Source of the DNA: Cynocephalus volans
Lineage: Eukaryota > Chordata > Mammalia > Dermoptera > Cynocephalidae
DNA: 64,000 nt
Direction of reading: 5' to 3'
Assembly: GCF_027409185.1 (NCBI RefSeq)
Contig: NC_084463.1
Coordinates: 41,890,407 to 41,954,406, forward strand
The position numbers and the translations under genes are program-made. Positions 9,925-21,691 of this stretch are shown piece after piece. Within the stretch, counting starts at the first letter, position 1. Each line of letters begins with the position of its first letter. The notes beneath the pieces were generated by a model that was not told where the DNA came from, did not search any database, and saw only the letters and a program-made list of their open reading frames with translations.

Positions 9925-10310
9925 CTATGTTAAAGTGTTGGAGAGTTTATTTAAGCAAACAGTGATTTATGATTGGGAAGCACCAGCCGTGGTATGTGTT
10001 TTGGGGTCCACGGGAGGGTCTTAAGGAAAAACGTTTGTAAGGTGTGAGTGCAAGCAAAACAGCAAATAATTGATTGGGTGCAAAGGTGTAGTCTCCTTAT
10101 TTGCACCATTTGGGTGGAAATTTTCTGGTCGTGTAATTAGAGGTTAATTTGTGGTTCCTGGTTGCTTAAGCCTAAATTTTATTTTTCTCTAAATTAGTAA
10201 TTTACGAGAAATGCGTGTGAGTTAGATTTCAGTTTCCTTAGGGACCTACAGCCCCTTCGCTCTTATTGCCTAGTTTTAATTAACACTCCAAAGAGGGCTG
10301 GCCTCCCCCT
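9925..10310. repeat. Old repeat, LTR-like, family not named
   Basis: The segment begins 'gttggagagtttatttaagc' and resembles the start of the block at 27405-27960 ('aaagagtttatttgagtaat'). The two look like diverged copies of one interspersed family. Confidence 0.4.
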
Positions 10311-11489
10311 GCCTTTTTCAAACGTATGGAAAGCAGAGTCTCAAATCCAGTCCCCTGTCCCCTCAGCCTACCCTCTTCTAGGGCTTGCAGTAAAACCCTA
10401 AATGTCCAGTTCCTTCTCCACATTCCTGAAGCCAACTTCTTGTCTCCAATTCACAACATTGTCAACTATTTGTCCTTTATTGTACATTTTGAACACACTG
10501 TATTTTAATTGTTCATCATATTTTTACAGAGCAATTGATGGCTCCTTAAAATATTGTTTGGTTTTTTTTTGTTTGTTTGTTTGTTTTTGAACATTTCACA
10601 TGAGAAGAAACAGAATATTTACCTCCCACTCTACTATAAAAAATCTTTGTGCCTCTCCTCATGTTATCTTCCTTAGGCACCTTATCAAAATATCTTTTTG
10701 ATTGAGGTTCCTCTGTGAAAACTTGACAGAATGGTGTGTCCTCAGCCACACTCCTATCCTCCTGTCCTGTGTTCCAAAACTGTCTGTGGCTGACAGAAGG
10801 TGCCCACAGCTGCTGTGTCTCTTGGAGTGTTCAGTGGACATCAGCCTCTGGGTCATATCCTCTCAGAAGACAGCCTGATGTGTGGGGCTGGATGGAGCTT
10901 CACAGGGGAGCAACTGGATGTCCTGGCACTGGTGGGAATCTCCTGGCCTGCCCTTCACCTAAAAACATAACCCCTTGGACATTAACCTTTTCTTTCCCTA
11001 ACCCCAGTTTTATTCCTTGTAGACAAACTGGTTTCAGCCAATCAGATGCTGGTATTGAGAGGAAATGACAGAAATTATTTCTGCCCTCTGGAGTCTCTCA
11101 GATTTGTGAAGAAAGAAAAGGTGTACCAAAAAACAAGGGAAACCCACACCAGTAATGTGGTGCAAAAACCTGCCAAGCAAAGTTCACTTTGGACACAAGG
11201 TGGGGCTGGGGGCAGAGTGCAGGGTCTCCAGGGAGGGTGGTCATTGACTGCTTCAGTGAGCCAGATGGGGGTGAGATGATGTCCCAAGTGATAGGATGGC
11301 CTAACTTGACACTTGTGTTTGCTACTGTTGTTTATTGAAAGCTGTAATTGTCCATTTGTTTAGTGACTTTTCAAAAGTATTTCTGTAGAGACTGTATTAC
11401 ATGTTGTGTGTAGTCACTGTAAGTCTTTGATTTTTTTAGGTGTGTGTAGCCAATGTTTTCACAGAGATTTTCTTGAATGTCAGGTGCTA
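10311..11489. other. No gene seen
   Basis: Mixed composition with open frames no longer than about 110 codons and none resembling a known protein. Probably old repeats plus unique DNA. Confidence 0.5.
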
Positions 11490-11600
11490 AAAAAGAGAAA
11501 GAATGAAAGGGTGAAAGAAAAAGAATGAAAAATGAAAGAGAAAGAAAGAAAAGAAAAAAGGAAAAGAAAAAGGGAAGGAGAAGAAGATGAAGAAGATTAT
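11490..11600 (+). repeat. Purine-only tract
   Basis: About 110 bases of almost pure A/G built from GAAA and related units, ending in AGAAGAAGATGAAGAAGA. Such mirror-type purine tracts can form triplex DNA. A (CT)n run lies nearby at 11871-11896. Confidence 0.85.
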
Positions 11601-11870
11601 CTAGATCGCTCAGTTTTCCACACTGATTGGCTTCTAACTTTGTCAAAACAGAAAATCAAGCCTTGTTTCAGATCCTTTGTTACCCCCAGACAGATTATAA
11701 CATACAAACATAATAATTTGCAAGTAAGATCTGCTCTGCTATATCTGGAACCAGTGACAAGGGCTCCACAGTATGAGTTAGGGCTGTTGTCTTAGGGACT
11801 GGCACCAAATCAGGGAGAGATTGGAACAAGGAAGGACAAGTGAAAACTCCACAAAACTTTCTCACCATTT

Positions 11871-11896
11871 CTCTCTCTCTCTCTCCCTCTCTCTCT
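11871..11896. repeat. (CT)n microsatellite
   Basis: CT repeats with one CC interruption. Confidence 0.9.
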
Positions 11897-11934
11897 TTTG
11901 CATCCACATGGTTCTGTAAATCTTTAAGAGTTTT

Positions 11935-12137
11935 GAAAAGTTTGTTTCTGGGCTGGCCCCATGGCTCACTAGGGAGAGTGTGGCGCTGGTAGTGCCGAGG
12001 CCGTGGGTTCAGATCCTATATGGGGATGGCTGGTGTGCTCACTGGCTGAGCGTGGTGCAGATGATGCTGTGCAAGGGGCTGCTATCCCCTTACCATTCAA
12101 AAAAGAAAAAGAAAAGAAAAAGAAAAGTTTGTTTCTG
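11935..12137 (+). mobile_element. Dimeric tRNA-Ile-like SINE with 16-bp duplications
   Basis: The body (11951-12121) has a first tRNA-like unit with box A (TGGCTCACTAGGG) and box B (GGTTCAGATCC) and a second, shorter unit starting near 12032 (TGTGCTCACTGGCTGAGC). It ends in an A-rich tail (AAAAGAAAAAGAAAAG). Perfect copies of GAAAAGTTTGTTTCTG flank it at 11935-11950 and 12122-12137. A dimer of isoleucine-tRNA-like units fits colugo CYN-type SINEs best in my reading. Confidence 0.85.
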
Positions 12138-12199
12138 ATAGTTTTTGTTTTTCCATATTTCTGTCTAAGAACAGGTGTTTGGGGCAGCTAACTTTGTCA

Positions 12200-13440
12200 T
12201 TCTGCTGACCTCTCTATCCCTGAACTCTCTTTTGTATTCTATTATCTAAATGACTTTTCCTGTGTCATTACTACAGTATCTTGATTACCATTGCTTTGTA
12301 GCAGATTTTAAAATTCTGATGTGTGAGTCCTCCTAATTTGCCCTTTTTCATGTTGTATTCTGAGTCCCTCGTGATTTCATATGGATTTCAGCATCAGCTT
12401 TTAGTTTCTGTAGTTACTAGCATTCTGATAAAGATTGCATTGAATCGTACAGTTTTGGGGGGAGTATTGCCATCTTAATAATATTAAGCCTACCGATCTG
12501 TGAACATGGGATGGTTTTCCATTTATTTAGATCTTTGGCTTTTTCCAAAAGGTTTGTAGTTTTCAGAGTATAAATTTTGTACTTTTTAAAAATTTCTTCC
12601 TATGTATTTATTCTTTGGGTGCTGTTGTAAATAGATTTATTTTCTTCATTGTATTTTCAGATATTTTATTGCAAGTGTATAGAAGTACAGTTGTGTTTGT
12701 GTGTTAATTTTGTACCTCCAACTTTGGTGAACACATCTTCATGTTGGTTGCTTCCAAGTTATGAAAATAATGAACAATGTTGCTGTCAACATCCCTGTGC
12801 ATGGTTTTGTGTGGACCTACATTTTCAACTCATTTAGGCAAACCCACTCTTGGGAATTGGTTTGGGGTTCAAGACATACCTCTCTGCCCCGTGGGATTGG
12901 AATGAGAACAGTTCACTCTGTGCAAATTGAGTGAATATGGGTCTATGATGAGGTTTGTGTAAAACCTGTGCGTGAGTTGGAGCCCAGTGATTTATCAAGT
13001 GCTTCTCTTCTGTGTAAAAGCCCTTCCAGTAGGTGCCACTGTGAATAAAACTGAACAAATATCCCTGTTCACTTGAAGCTGGCATTCTAGGAGACAAGAG
13101 ATGAGGGGTGGATGTAAAATACACAATGTGTCAGATGGTGGTTATTTCTAAAGAGGGAGAGAAAGGTGTTGAATAGTGCAGAGGCCTGGACTGTGTGTGT
13201 GTCTCTGAGCATTTCTTGGCATCCTTTGTCTGTTACCTCTAAGGGTTAGTGAGTTTTGTGTGTGTATAAGTGCACCCACTTGTATATGTGGTGACACAGT
13301 CTATGTGATTTTGCATGTCTTTTGGGGGAGTTGTGAGTGTATGCTCTTTAAAATCTGGATTACTTTCCTTTGTGCCTATTTACCCTGGCAGCATCTTTGT
13401 TTCCGTGATAAATAGAAGTGGTGAGAGCATGTTCCACTTG
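12200..13440 (-). mobile_element. L1 ORF2 fragments, minus orientation
   Basis: The plus strand is the reverse complement of L1 ORF2, for example 'gattgcattgaatcgtacag' near 12433 and 'tgaacatgggatggttttcc' near 12502. 12660-13300 is less clear and may hold other old sequence. 13300-13440 is again L1-like. Confidence 0.7.
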
Positions 13441-14130
13441 CCACTGTGTAACGGAGACAAAGAAAAGGATTACTCAAAGCACCATGAATGCGATGAGAAG
13501 TCCATAGGGTCTGCGCCCCAGCAACTCCTTTGTTAGAAGGAGAAAACTGGGTGCACAGCCCTCATTCAAAGTTTGCTTTTGTTTTTTGTTGTAAAGCCGT
13601 GTAAGTTTCATGAGAAAATTCAGTAGATTCAATCATTACAAAGGGACACAAGGACATGGGCAGCATTACAAAAGTTATCTATGGATAAGTATATTTAAAC
13701 AATGGAAATTAGTAACATCAGTAAAATGTGACATTCCAAAGTCCAATTAGTGAAAAGCTAAGTTGGTCAAACTGGCTCATTATCTAAAGTATAACCTCTC
13801 CTTAAGCGAGAGTTACATTCTTATGATAAAATCTAAGTATAATTATTTCTGAAATTTCCCCTAACAGACATCTTGCCCCTAGCAAACATTTTTTTCACAT
13901 CTTTCCCTTCAGCAATTCTTAAAATTTCTTAATAGGATCGGTATGACAACCACCTGTTAACTCTAAAATCATTAAAATATACAATCCCATACCAAAGAGT
14001 TGATTAGACAGGATTTGCCCTCTATCTGTAAACTACCCGAGGGCTTTTGACCCATACATGCATTTACCTAAAAACCCTATTCTAAAATCAAATGACAATC
14101 AAGATTTCTAACCCTCTACAAGAGCAGACA
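13441..14130 (-). mobile_element. LTR-like insertion splitting L1
   Basis: L1 text stops after 'gagcatgttccacttg' and resumes with 'cttgtttctgatattaggga' near 14138. The roughly 690 bp between are unrelated. Read on the minus strand the block starts TGTCTGCTC and ends GTTACACA, consistent with TG...CA ends of a solo LTR. No coding sequence is inside. The family is unknown. Confidence 0.45.
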
Positions 14131-15017
14131 TTGTTGTCTTGTTTCTGATATTAGGGAGACAGCATTCAGTCTCTCAGCATCAACTATGATGTGGCTTGTG
14201 GGGGTTTTCATAGATGTCATGTAGTATCTTGAGTAGTTGCCCTTCTGCTTCTAGTTTATTGTTTTCATTGTGAAGGGGTGTTGAACTTTGTCAAATGCTT
14301 TTTTCTTTATCCATTCTAGATATTAATACCTTGCCAAATATATGATTTGAAAAAATTTCTACCATTCTATGTGTTTCCTTTTCACTCTGTTGATAGTGTC
14401 CTCTGAGGGACAAATGTTTTTAATTGAGATGAAATCAAATTTCTGTATTTTTTGTTGTTGCTGACAGAGTTTGTGGTGTCATATCCAAGAAATAATTACC
14501 ACGTCCAATGTGGTGAAACTTTTGTACTATATTACTTCTAAGAGTTGTTTAGTTTCAGCTCTTTCTTTTAGGTCTTTGACTCAAGGGGCCAGCTTTGTAC
14601 TTCTGCATGTGAATATTCAGTTTTACCAGCTCCATTTTTTCCATGGACTTCTTTTCCCACTGATTGATCTTGGCTGTTGAAAATCATTTTATTTTATATA
14701 TGAGGGTATCTTTCCGGGCTCCCTATCTTTTCCATTGGTGCAAATGTCTGTCTTTATGCCAGTACCTCAATGTTTTGATTGCTGTACTTTTGTGTAAGTT
14801 TTGAAATCAGGAAGGGCAACACTTCCAACTTTGTTCTTCTTTTTCTTTTGTTTTGGTTATTTTTCATTCCGTGAGATTCTGTTAATTTTAGGATGTTGCT
14901 TTCTATTTCTCTTTGAAAAATGTCATGGGGCTTGTGATAGGAATTGCATCAAATTTGTACATCCTTTGGGATAGTACTGACATCTGAATAGTTAGTCTTC
15001 TCACTCTTGCACATGAG
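14131..15017 (-). mobile_element. L1 ORF2, minus orientation (host of provirus B)
   Basis: Reverse complement of the 3' part of L1 ORF2 (for example 'tttccattggtgcaaatgtc' near 14729 and 'ttgtgataggaattgcatca' near 14932). The L1 continues at 24757 after provirus B. A junction between two L1 copies seems to lie near 14330. Confidence 0.75.
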
Positions 15018-15021
15018 ATGC
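15018..15021. repeat. Left target-site duplication of provirus B
   Basis: ATGC, directly before the TG of the left LTR and repeated at 24753-24756. A 4-bp duplication is usual for gammaretrovirus-like integration. Being short, it alone is weak evidence, but it agrees with the LTR ends. Confidence 0.75.
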
Positions 15022-15765
15022 TGTTACTGCCAGACCAGGCTAAGCTTACCCTCTTGTATTAAACAAATGACTCAATGTCCAGAAGTTGGTGCAAGGATTA
15101 GAAGGCGTATACAGATAACCAACATCTGGGGAATTACCAAGCTAAAATCACCCCAATTTCTGATGCCTATTCTGGGTTTTATGAAGGAGAAGAGGCAGGA
15201 AGATGAGAACGGGTTTTTCTGCTAAAGAAAAAAGTGGGGGAGAGTCTGGGAGTAGCAGATGGTCTGAGTCAAATGTCAGGCTCCCATGTGGATCAGAAAC
15301 TTCAGTGTCACAGAGTCTGTGGTCAGCTTTAAGTCCTTGATGTTACCTTCAGGTTGGTGTCCTTACCTCTTAGGGAGAGCTCAAGGAAAATAACCTCGGT
15401 CAAATATTATAAAAATACTTGACTTGGATTTTGAATTAATGTGGATGTAGTTTTCCTTTAAGTAAGAGGGGGAGTTTACAGCCAGCGAGGTTGTCTTGCC
15501 TCTCTCTTATGTCTCCTCTTGTTTGCAGCCAATTAGAGAGGTAAGAAAAACAAGAAAGTTACTTTCAGCCCTTAATCGTAGGTGCACCCCGCTGAAGTCA
15601 GCTGGCATAAGAGCTGTTGATTTCATCTCCTGGCAGTCTCTTGATTCTTTTGCTAACTTCAAGGAATTGATAATTATCAGTTTCCAAGTTAAGGGCCAAC
15701 TGAAACATTCTGCTTGGTCTTACTTACCCCAAAGATGGCTGCTTTTCTTTCTAAGTTCAGTTTCA
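15022..15765 (-). repeat. 3' LTR of provirus B
   Basis: Matches 24006-24752 from end to end (TGTTA... to ...TTTCA on the plus strand). A purine-rich stretch (AGCGGGGCAT on the minus strand, plus 15766-15775) adjoins it as a likely polypurine tract. Confidence 0.9.
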
Positions 15766-15909
15766 ATGCCCCGCTGTCAGTCATTCTATCCATTTCTATG
15801 GATATGGGCCATTGATGTTGTCTAGGTACCTCCTGTGGAGGGAGGGCATCATACAATTTATCTTACAATGGAATTTTTTGACACGGCAGGAGAAATATTC
15901 TTTAGTTCC

Positions 15910-17966
15910 TTACTTCATCTTTGGGTGTAATAAGAGGTAGTTTTCTGTTCTGAGTTTTGATCTTCTTTTGCATAGTTTTTTTTTCCTTTGCAACATTTGT
16001 ATAAAATGTATATGAACAAAATAATAAGGAATAACATGATTATTGTAAGAATGATTCACCCAAGATATATATAGAGAGAGAGTGAGTGGATAATAAACAT
16101 TCTCACCATCCCCAAACCCCTCTGCTGGCATTGCTGTATTCCTTTATCAGGTTCAGGATATGTTTCCATTCATCATCTACTGTCATTTAAACTTTATGGC
16201 AGACCTCATTGGAGGTTTGTAAAACTCATTCTAAGTCAGCATCTAAAAGTCATAATTCCTCTTGTGGCCGTTTAGTTTCCATGGAAATGACATCCTGAGA
16301 GGGATATAAATTGGTCTTAAGGAACAATTTGTCTTCAATGTCTAAGTTATCATAGGATTTATTTACATCAAGCAAACCTATTTTTCCCATGACCGTTGTA
16401 TTACACCAGATGCCAGTTTTAGAGATGGGGAAGGAAGATTCTATACAGGAGTAACCAAACAGCTTCACTGTGGTGGTGTATTGACCCTCCCAACAAAAAT
16501 GACCCTTTCCCATATACCAGATGTTGTGGCTCATAGGAGTTGATATTAAAGGCCATACTTGGGAGGTATCAGAGTTCCAAGTATATTGAAGGCAAAGCCA
16601 TTGTCCCTTCTTAATTTCACAGTCAGAAAGAGAAATAGGATTCCATGTGTTTTAATAAGTTAGAATAGCCCAATGACTTCCCATAGGAAGGACTCTGGTG
16701 TGATCGACAATCATCCCAATGCCTGCTAATTGAATTACTAACTCTGGGTTCTATTTAGTTTAGGCACCTGTCCTTTAAGAACACAGTACCTAAGGTCACA
16801 TTTATCATCCAGGAATTGCTATAAGGCAGGGGGACCATAAGCTTCCCAAAGGTTGAGATTGGATGTCGGCTCTGAGTATAGTGGTCCATTGTCTCATACC
16901 TATTCCAGATTCCATTTGTATCAGTATGGTCATTAGTGCCCATTGGGTTCGGGTGCATGCATGTTCCCATCTCTGAGTTTCAGAATAAGATTGTATGATT
17001 TGTTGGTTTTTTTCTATCCATTTGATAAGGGCCTCATTATTCATTTTTGCTGCTTTCCAGCCTTTCCCTTATTCTTGGTATAATATCCCTTCTATATGTC
17101 CTATCTTGGATAAAGAGGCTTTTTCTAGAGAATGCCTTTCTTCAGTGGCTGCAAATTCTGCTTCTCCCAAAATGCCTAATCCTGTTCCTATTCCCCCTAT
17201 GTGATCTCTTTTCAGTCTCTGTGGGGGCCAGTTCTTGTGTATTCAACATGAATGTTGCTGTCAAATTATATTAGTAGCCTCAGTGGAATTAGGATATATA
17301 GAATTGATCCAGAATCTCTGGGTGTCCCAAACTATTGTTAGGTGGGTGGATGTTACTCCCAAGTTGGCTTTGGTCTGGGTATTCCATAAAGCTTCCCATA
17401 GTTGACCTGATCTAATGGTCAAGTTTGTACTGTCATGGATCTCTGCCCACCATGTGATTCCCAAAAATTTATTTTTAAGAGTTTTATTATCTGGGGTCAT
17501 GGGCATCCATCCACAAGTACAAGACTGAGGAGTTTTTGAGCACATCTTACTGTGGCAGAATACACATGAAGCTGCTGTCCTTTTCCCATTATACCAAGCA
17601 AAGTTCTAAGCCTCTGGTCATTAGTTTCTATAGTAACACAATGCTCTTTCTGATCAGAATTCTCTAATAGTTTATCAGTGTTGTTGTTGGGCAAATACGC
17701 TTGTAACAAGACATATTTTCTATGGCTTTTGAAGTAAAGGTATCCCAGGAAAGGATTTCCTTTAGTAAATTCAAAATTGAGCTGTTTCACCTGGTACCTT
17801 TCATTACATCATTGTCAAAATCATGCCATATGATATATGCTTGTCCCACAGGGAGATCTGTAAGATTGGCAATTTCCCAGAAATATCCTTCAGGCTTAAA
17901 AAGTGGTGGAGGGGGTGTCATTCAGATAGAAAGGACCATGGGAAACAAGGTACAATGTAAAAGCAT
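15910..17966 (-). pseudogene. env: Provirus B env
   Basis: This is the envelope glycoprotein, in pieces over several frames. It starts near 17966 with a short hydrophobic leader (MLLHCTLFPMVLSI) followed by a stop. A surface subunit of only about 250 codons follows. At about 17207 the minus strand encodes the basic site RLKR and then a glycine-rich hydrophobic segment (DHIGGIGTGLGILGEAEF), a typical fusion-peptide arrangement. The ectodomain then runs more than 350 codons to a membrane span near 16000-16070 (IILTIIMLFLIILFIYIL) and a basic tail. Gammaretroviral transmembrane subunits are normally near 200 residues, and I see no CX6CC motif. This is therefore a different envelope class from that of provirus A. 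Multiple stops and frameshifts make it non-functional. Confidence 0.75.
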
Positions 17967-17999
17967 CTTCTATTAATTACATAAAAATATAATCATAAA

Positions 18000-19284
18000 A
18001 CCATTTATTTAACTTTTCCAAACAGGTATTTTAGGTCTTCCACTGGATTATAATTCCACTGAGGTTTGGAGCTCTCTGTTCCTGAGTTTTCTTCAGTAGG
18101 TGCCCTTATGACTCATGTGTGAGGAACCCAGGGCTTTATACCTGAAAGCTTTAAGGCAGAATGGGTGGTTAATAAAACATCATGGGGCCCTCCCCACTTT
18201 TCTTTTAGCTGTTGCTCAGGACCCTGTTCTCTCCAAGGCTTCAATAACACCTTATCTCCTGGTAAGAAAAAAAAAGGTTCAAAGGATCAACAGTGGGATA
18301 AGTGCACCTGGAAAGAGCAAACTGATGAATTAATAGCAAGTTTCATGTAGTTGTTTTACATTCCGTTTCACTTGGATCTCATTTCCTAATTCAGGATTAC
18401 TTAGGTTGAACCTAGCTTGGAGAGGTCTCCCAAATACAATTTCAAAAGGACTCAATTTGAGTCCACTTCTAGATGCTACTCAAATATGGAGCATGGCAAG
18501 GGGCAATGCCTTATCCCAGGTAAGGTGAGTCTCTTGGCAGAGTCTGGTAAAGTCCTTTTCAAGGTCTGATTCATCTTTTCAATTTTCCCAGTGGACTGTG
18601 GCCTCCAGGAGGTGTGGAGCCTCCAGATGATCTTTAAATTTTTACTCACTGCTTGCCCCACTTCAGCCACAAAAGCAGGTCCACTATCACTCTGTATTGA
18701 GGCGGGCAACCCAAATCTTGGAATTATTTCCTTTAATGGTGTTTTTATTACTTCAGTCACCTTTTCCTATCAGATGGGAAAGAGTTCTACCCACTCCAAG
18801 AAGGTGCCTACCATTACCAACAAATACCTGGAATCCCCAGCAGCTCTGGGCATCTGAGTGAAGTCTATTTGCCAGTCTTCAAAAGGACAAATGCCTTTAT
18901 ATTGTACACCCTGTTGTATGGGTGTACTTCTGTTTTAGGATTATTTTTGGCACATATTTGGCATCCTCTGGTTACTTGCTGAATAATTTTCCTCATCTGA
19001 GGACACTTAAGTTGGGGTTGCAGCCAGTCTTTCAGGGCATCTCGACCATAATGAATCCCCTTGTGTAAATGTTTAATAATTAAATATACAGGTGCCTGAG
19101 GAAGCAAAATCTTGCGTGTCTTATTTATTTTCCATTTCTTGGAAGGATCCTCACATGTAAAACCCCATTCTTTAGCTTTTTCCTGATCCTCAATGGTGTA
19201 TTGAGGTGTAAATCTCGTGAGGTCTATGTGTCGGATTAAATCACCTAGTAAGGGGGCTTGTTTAGCTGCCTCTGCCTGCTTCAT
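18000..19284 (-). pseudogene. pol: Provirus B integrase
   Basis: Integrase joins viral DNA to the host genome. The amino-terminal HHCC zinc domain is visible at about 18950-19090 (HLHKGIHYGRDAL, then CPQMRKIIQQVTRGCQIC). The catalytic core has all three acidic residues in its usual motifs, though spread over frames: DWQIDFTQMP near 18870, SIQSDSGPAF near 18690 and TGKIEKMNQTLK near 18580. The style is gammaretroviral. The frame shifts near 18870 and stops occur towards 18480, after which a C-terminal part is poorly readable up to the start of env. Confidence 0.88.
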
Positions 19285-19711
19285 CAGTGGCCCAGCTCCC
19301 TAGGTTTATCATAGAATTGTTCTTTTGATGCCCAGGACACTTCATGACAGCCACTTCTGCAGGAATCATAACTGCCTGTAGAAGTGTTAGTATTTCATTA
19401 GGGTATTTCACATCTTTACTTCCAGCAGTTAGCAGTCCTCTTTCCTTCCAAAAGGAAGGAAAGGCCCCATGTGCATGCAAAATCCTAAAGACATACCTGG
19501 AATTGGTGTAAATGTTGACTCTTTGACCTTGAGGTAATTCCAAAGCCCAGGTGAGTGCAATCAGTTTGGCTTCTGGGGCTGAAGTCCCAGTGTGGAGGGG
19601 GATGGCTTCTATCACCTGATTAGCAGTGACAACAGCATAGCCTGTGCAGTGTTTACCTTCTCCCATAAAGCTGCTGCCATCCGTGTATAGCTCCCAGTCA
19701 GGATCCATCAA
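19262..19711 (-). pseudogene. pol: Provirus B RNase H
   Basis: An open stretch of 149 codons encodes a retroviral RNase H, which degrades the RNA strand during reverse transcription. It shows LYTDGSSF (first catalytic Asp), SAPEAKLIALTWAL (Glu) and IYTNSRYVF, where family members usually have a second Asp in the YTDSRY position. Here it is Asn. It lies between the reverse transcriptase and integrase as expected for a gammaretroviral pol. Confidence 0.88.
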
Positions 19712-21250
19712 TGGCTGATCAGCAGGTCTCGTCTACTAGAGTAAATCAAATCTAACACTTCAACACATGGGTGCTGTAAAGGGAGCTCATCAGAAGAAGG
19801 CAGTAAGATTCCTGGATTCAAAGAAGTAATAACTTATAGGCTGATGTTAGGATTTCAAGCAAGATTGCTTGATATTTTCCCATCCTTCCCACTGTTGGCC
19901 AGTATGCTCCCTCCTGTTCCAGGACGGTGAGCACTTGATGAGGCACATAAACAGCAATTGGCTGTCCCAAAGTAAATTTCTTGGCTTCCTGGAGTATGTC
20001 ACATGTTATGGCCACTGCTCGTTAATATGGGGGCCATCCTTTTATAGTCTGATCTAATTCTTTGGAGAAGTAAGTTATAGGCTGTGGATTTTCTCCTATG
20101 TTTGAATAAGAACTCCTAACCCCAGTCTCTCATGCACATATAACTTGAAAGTCTTTCTGGGGTTAGGAAGGCCTAGAGCTGGAGCCAACTGCAGATTGTC
20201 TTTGTGTTTCAAAGGCTTGTTGACATTCAAAAGTCCAAATTAGGGGTTCAGAGTCCAGACATTTTAAGGCTTCATATAGGGGCCTTACTATAGATCCATA
20301 TTTGGGGATCCAAATATGGCTAAATCCCACCATGCCCCACAATCCTCACAATTGGTGTTGGGTAATAGGAGTCCTGATGGCCACTATGCCCTGTTTTCTC
20401 TCATTCAAAAGTCTTCTTTTTCCTTTTTGTATTTGGAACCCCAAATAGGTAACCTTTTCCTTGCAAGTTTGGGCCTTCTGAGAAGATACCTTATATCCAC
20501 ACTTGGCAAGGTGGTTTAGCACTCTGTAGTATTTTTTTAAACATTTTTCATAAGTGGGGCTGTCTAGCAGTATATCATCCATATATTGTAGTAAAATCCA
20601 TTTATCGAGTTTTAAAGGCTTTTAGTCACAAGCCAAAGCCTCACCAAATCAGGTAGGAGAATTCTTGTACCTTTGTGGTAACACAGTCCAACAATATTGA
20701 AAAATCATTTTTGTCTTTGGATCCTGCCATTTAAAGGCAAATAGCTGTTGGGACTTCTCATCTACAGAGATACAGAAGAAAGATCCTTCAAGTCTAACAT
20801 AGAGAACCAAGCATAATCTCCAGGAATTGTGGTCAATAAGGTATATGCATTAGGAACAGTGCAGTGAATATCTTGTACTTTTTAATTAATGGCCCGGAGA
20901 TCTTGTACAAACTGATATTCTCCCATGTGTGACTGCTTTACTGATAATATTGGAGTGTTGTGAGGAGATTGGCAAGGTCTTCTTAGTCCATATTTAAAAA
21001 ATTTCTGTAAGACTGTTTGAATCTCCTCTGAAACTTCTTTCTTCAATGAATACTGTTTCTTTTTTGGTATGGGTGCCTTAGGCTTTAATTCAGTGGATAC
21101 TGTTGGGACATTGATTGCATAGCCTAGGACCCCATCTGCCCAGACTTTTGTACTCACTTTCTCATGGATTTCAGGTGGAAATGAGTCGATGAGTGGATCT
21201 TCAATTTGAGCAAGTAGCATGTGAAGTCCCAGAGCTTGTTCAGGAGACAC
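19712..21250 (-). pseudogene. pol: Provirus B reverse transcriptase
   Basis: This is the polymerase domain of pol. Near 20700-20560 the minus strand encodes LPQRYKNSPT, FGEALA and the catalytic LLQYMDDILL in one frame with two in-frame stops between. The frame continues to YEKCLKKYYRVLNHLAKCGY and LGFQIQKG. Upstream (20882-21250) lie the fingers-region motifs LKKEVSEEIQTVLQKFFKYG and SPHNTPILSVKQ. The connection domain, 19712-20340, is strongly decayed. Not functional because of stops. Confidence 0.88.
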
Positions 21251-21545
21251 CTGTAGTTAGCTGTTTATCTTCAGAGAAAAAGGTTACTTGAGCATTTAAT
21301 TTGCAAAGTAAATCACAACCTAGCAAAGGAATTGGACATTCAGGCAGGTACAAGAAGCTGTGTCTTAAGGTTTTGTCCCCTACATGGCACTCAAGATGTT
21401 GCAAGAAGGTCTTTTGTTGGGGTTTGCCAGTTACTGCCATTATAGGCACAGATCGGTTAAAGTCCTTTGCCAACCTACTGTTTAACACAGAGAACATTGT
21501 CCCCATGTTGATTAGAAAATTAAGTAGTTGATTGCCCACTGTCAA
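21240..21545 (-). pseudogene. pro: Provirus B protease
   Basis: An open stretch of 101 codons encodes an aspartic protease like that of gammaretroviruses. The active-site segment reads FLINMGTMFSVL, where the family has a D-T/S-G triad. The catalytic Asp is replaced by Asn and the next residue by Met, so the enzyme would be dead. The carboxyl part (ECPIPLLGCDLLCKL) keeps the family's LLGRD-like pattern. It ends where the reverse transcriptase frame begins. Confidence 0.85.
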
Positions 21546-21691
21546 TTGTACCCGGGGCTCCTGTGGGGAAATAGTGATTGGTTTGTTTAGATTGAGGGGA
21601 GACCCTGGCCCTCTTTATTCATCATCTGAGTCTTCTTTTTCCACCATCTGTTTTTGTACTCTTTCCTTCTGTTTCTTTTCTTTTCCCTTCT

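Noticed and set aside
11951-12100. tRNA genes suggested by box A and box B
   Set aside because: The boxes belong to SINE copies with A-rich tails and target-site duplications; no cloverleaf with a matched acceptor stem is present.
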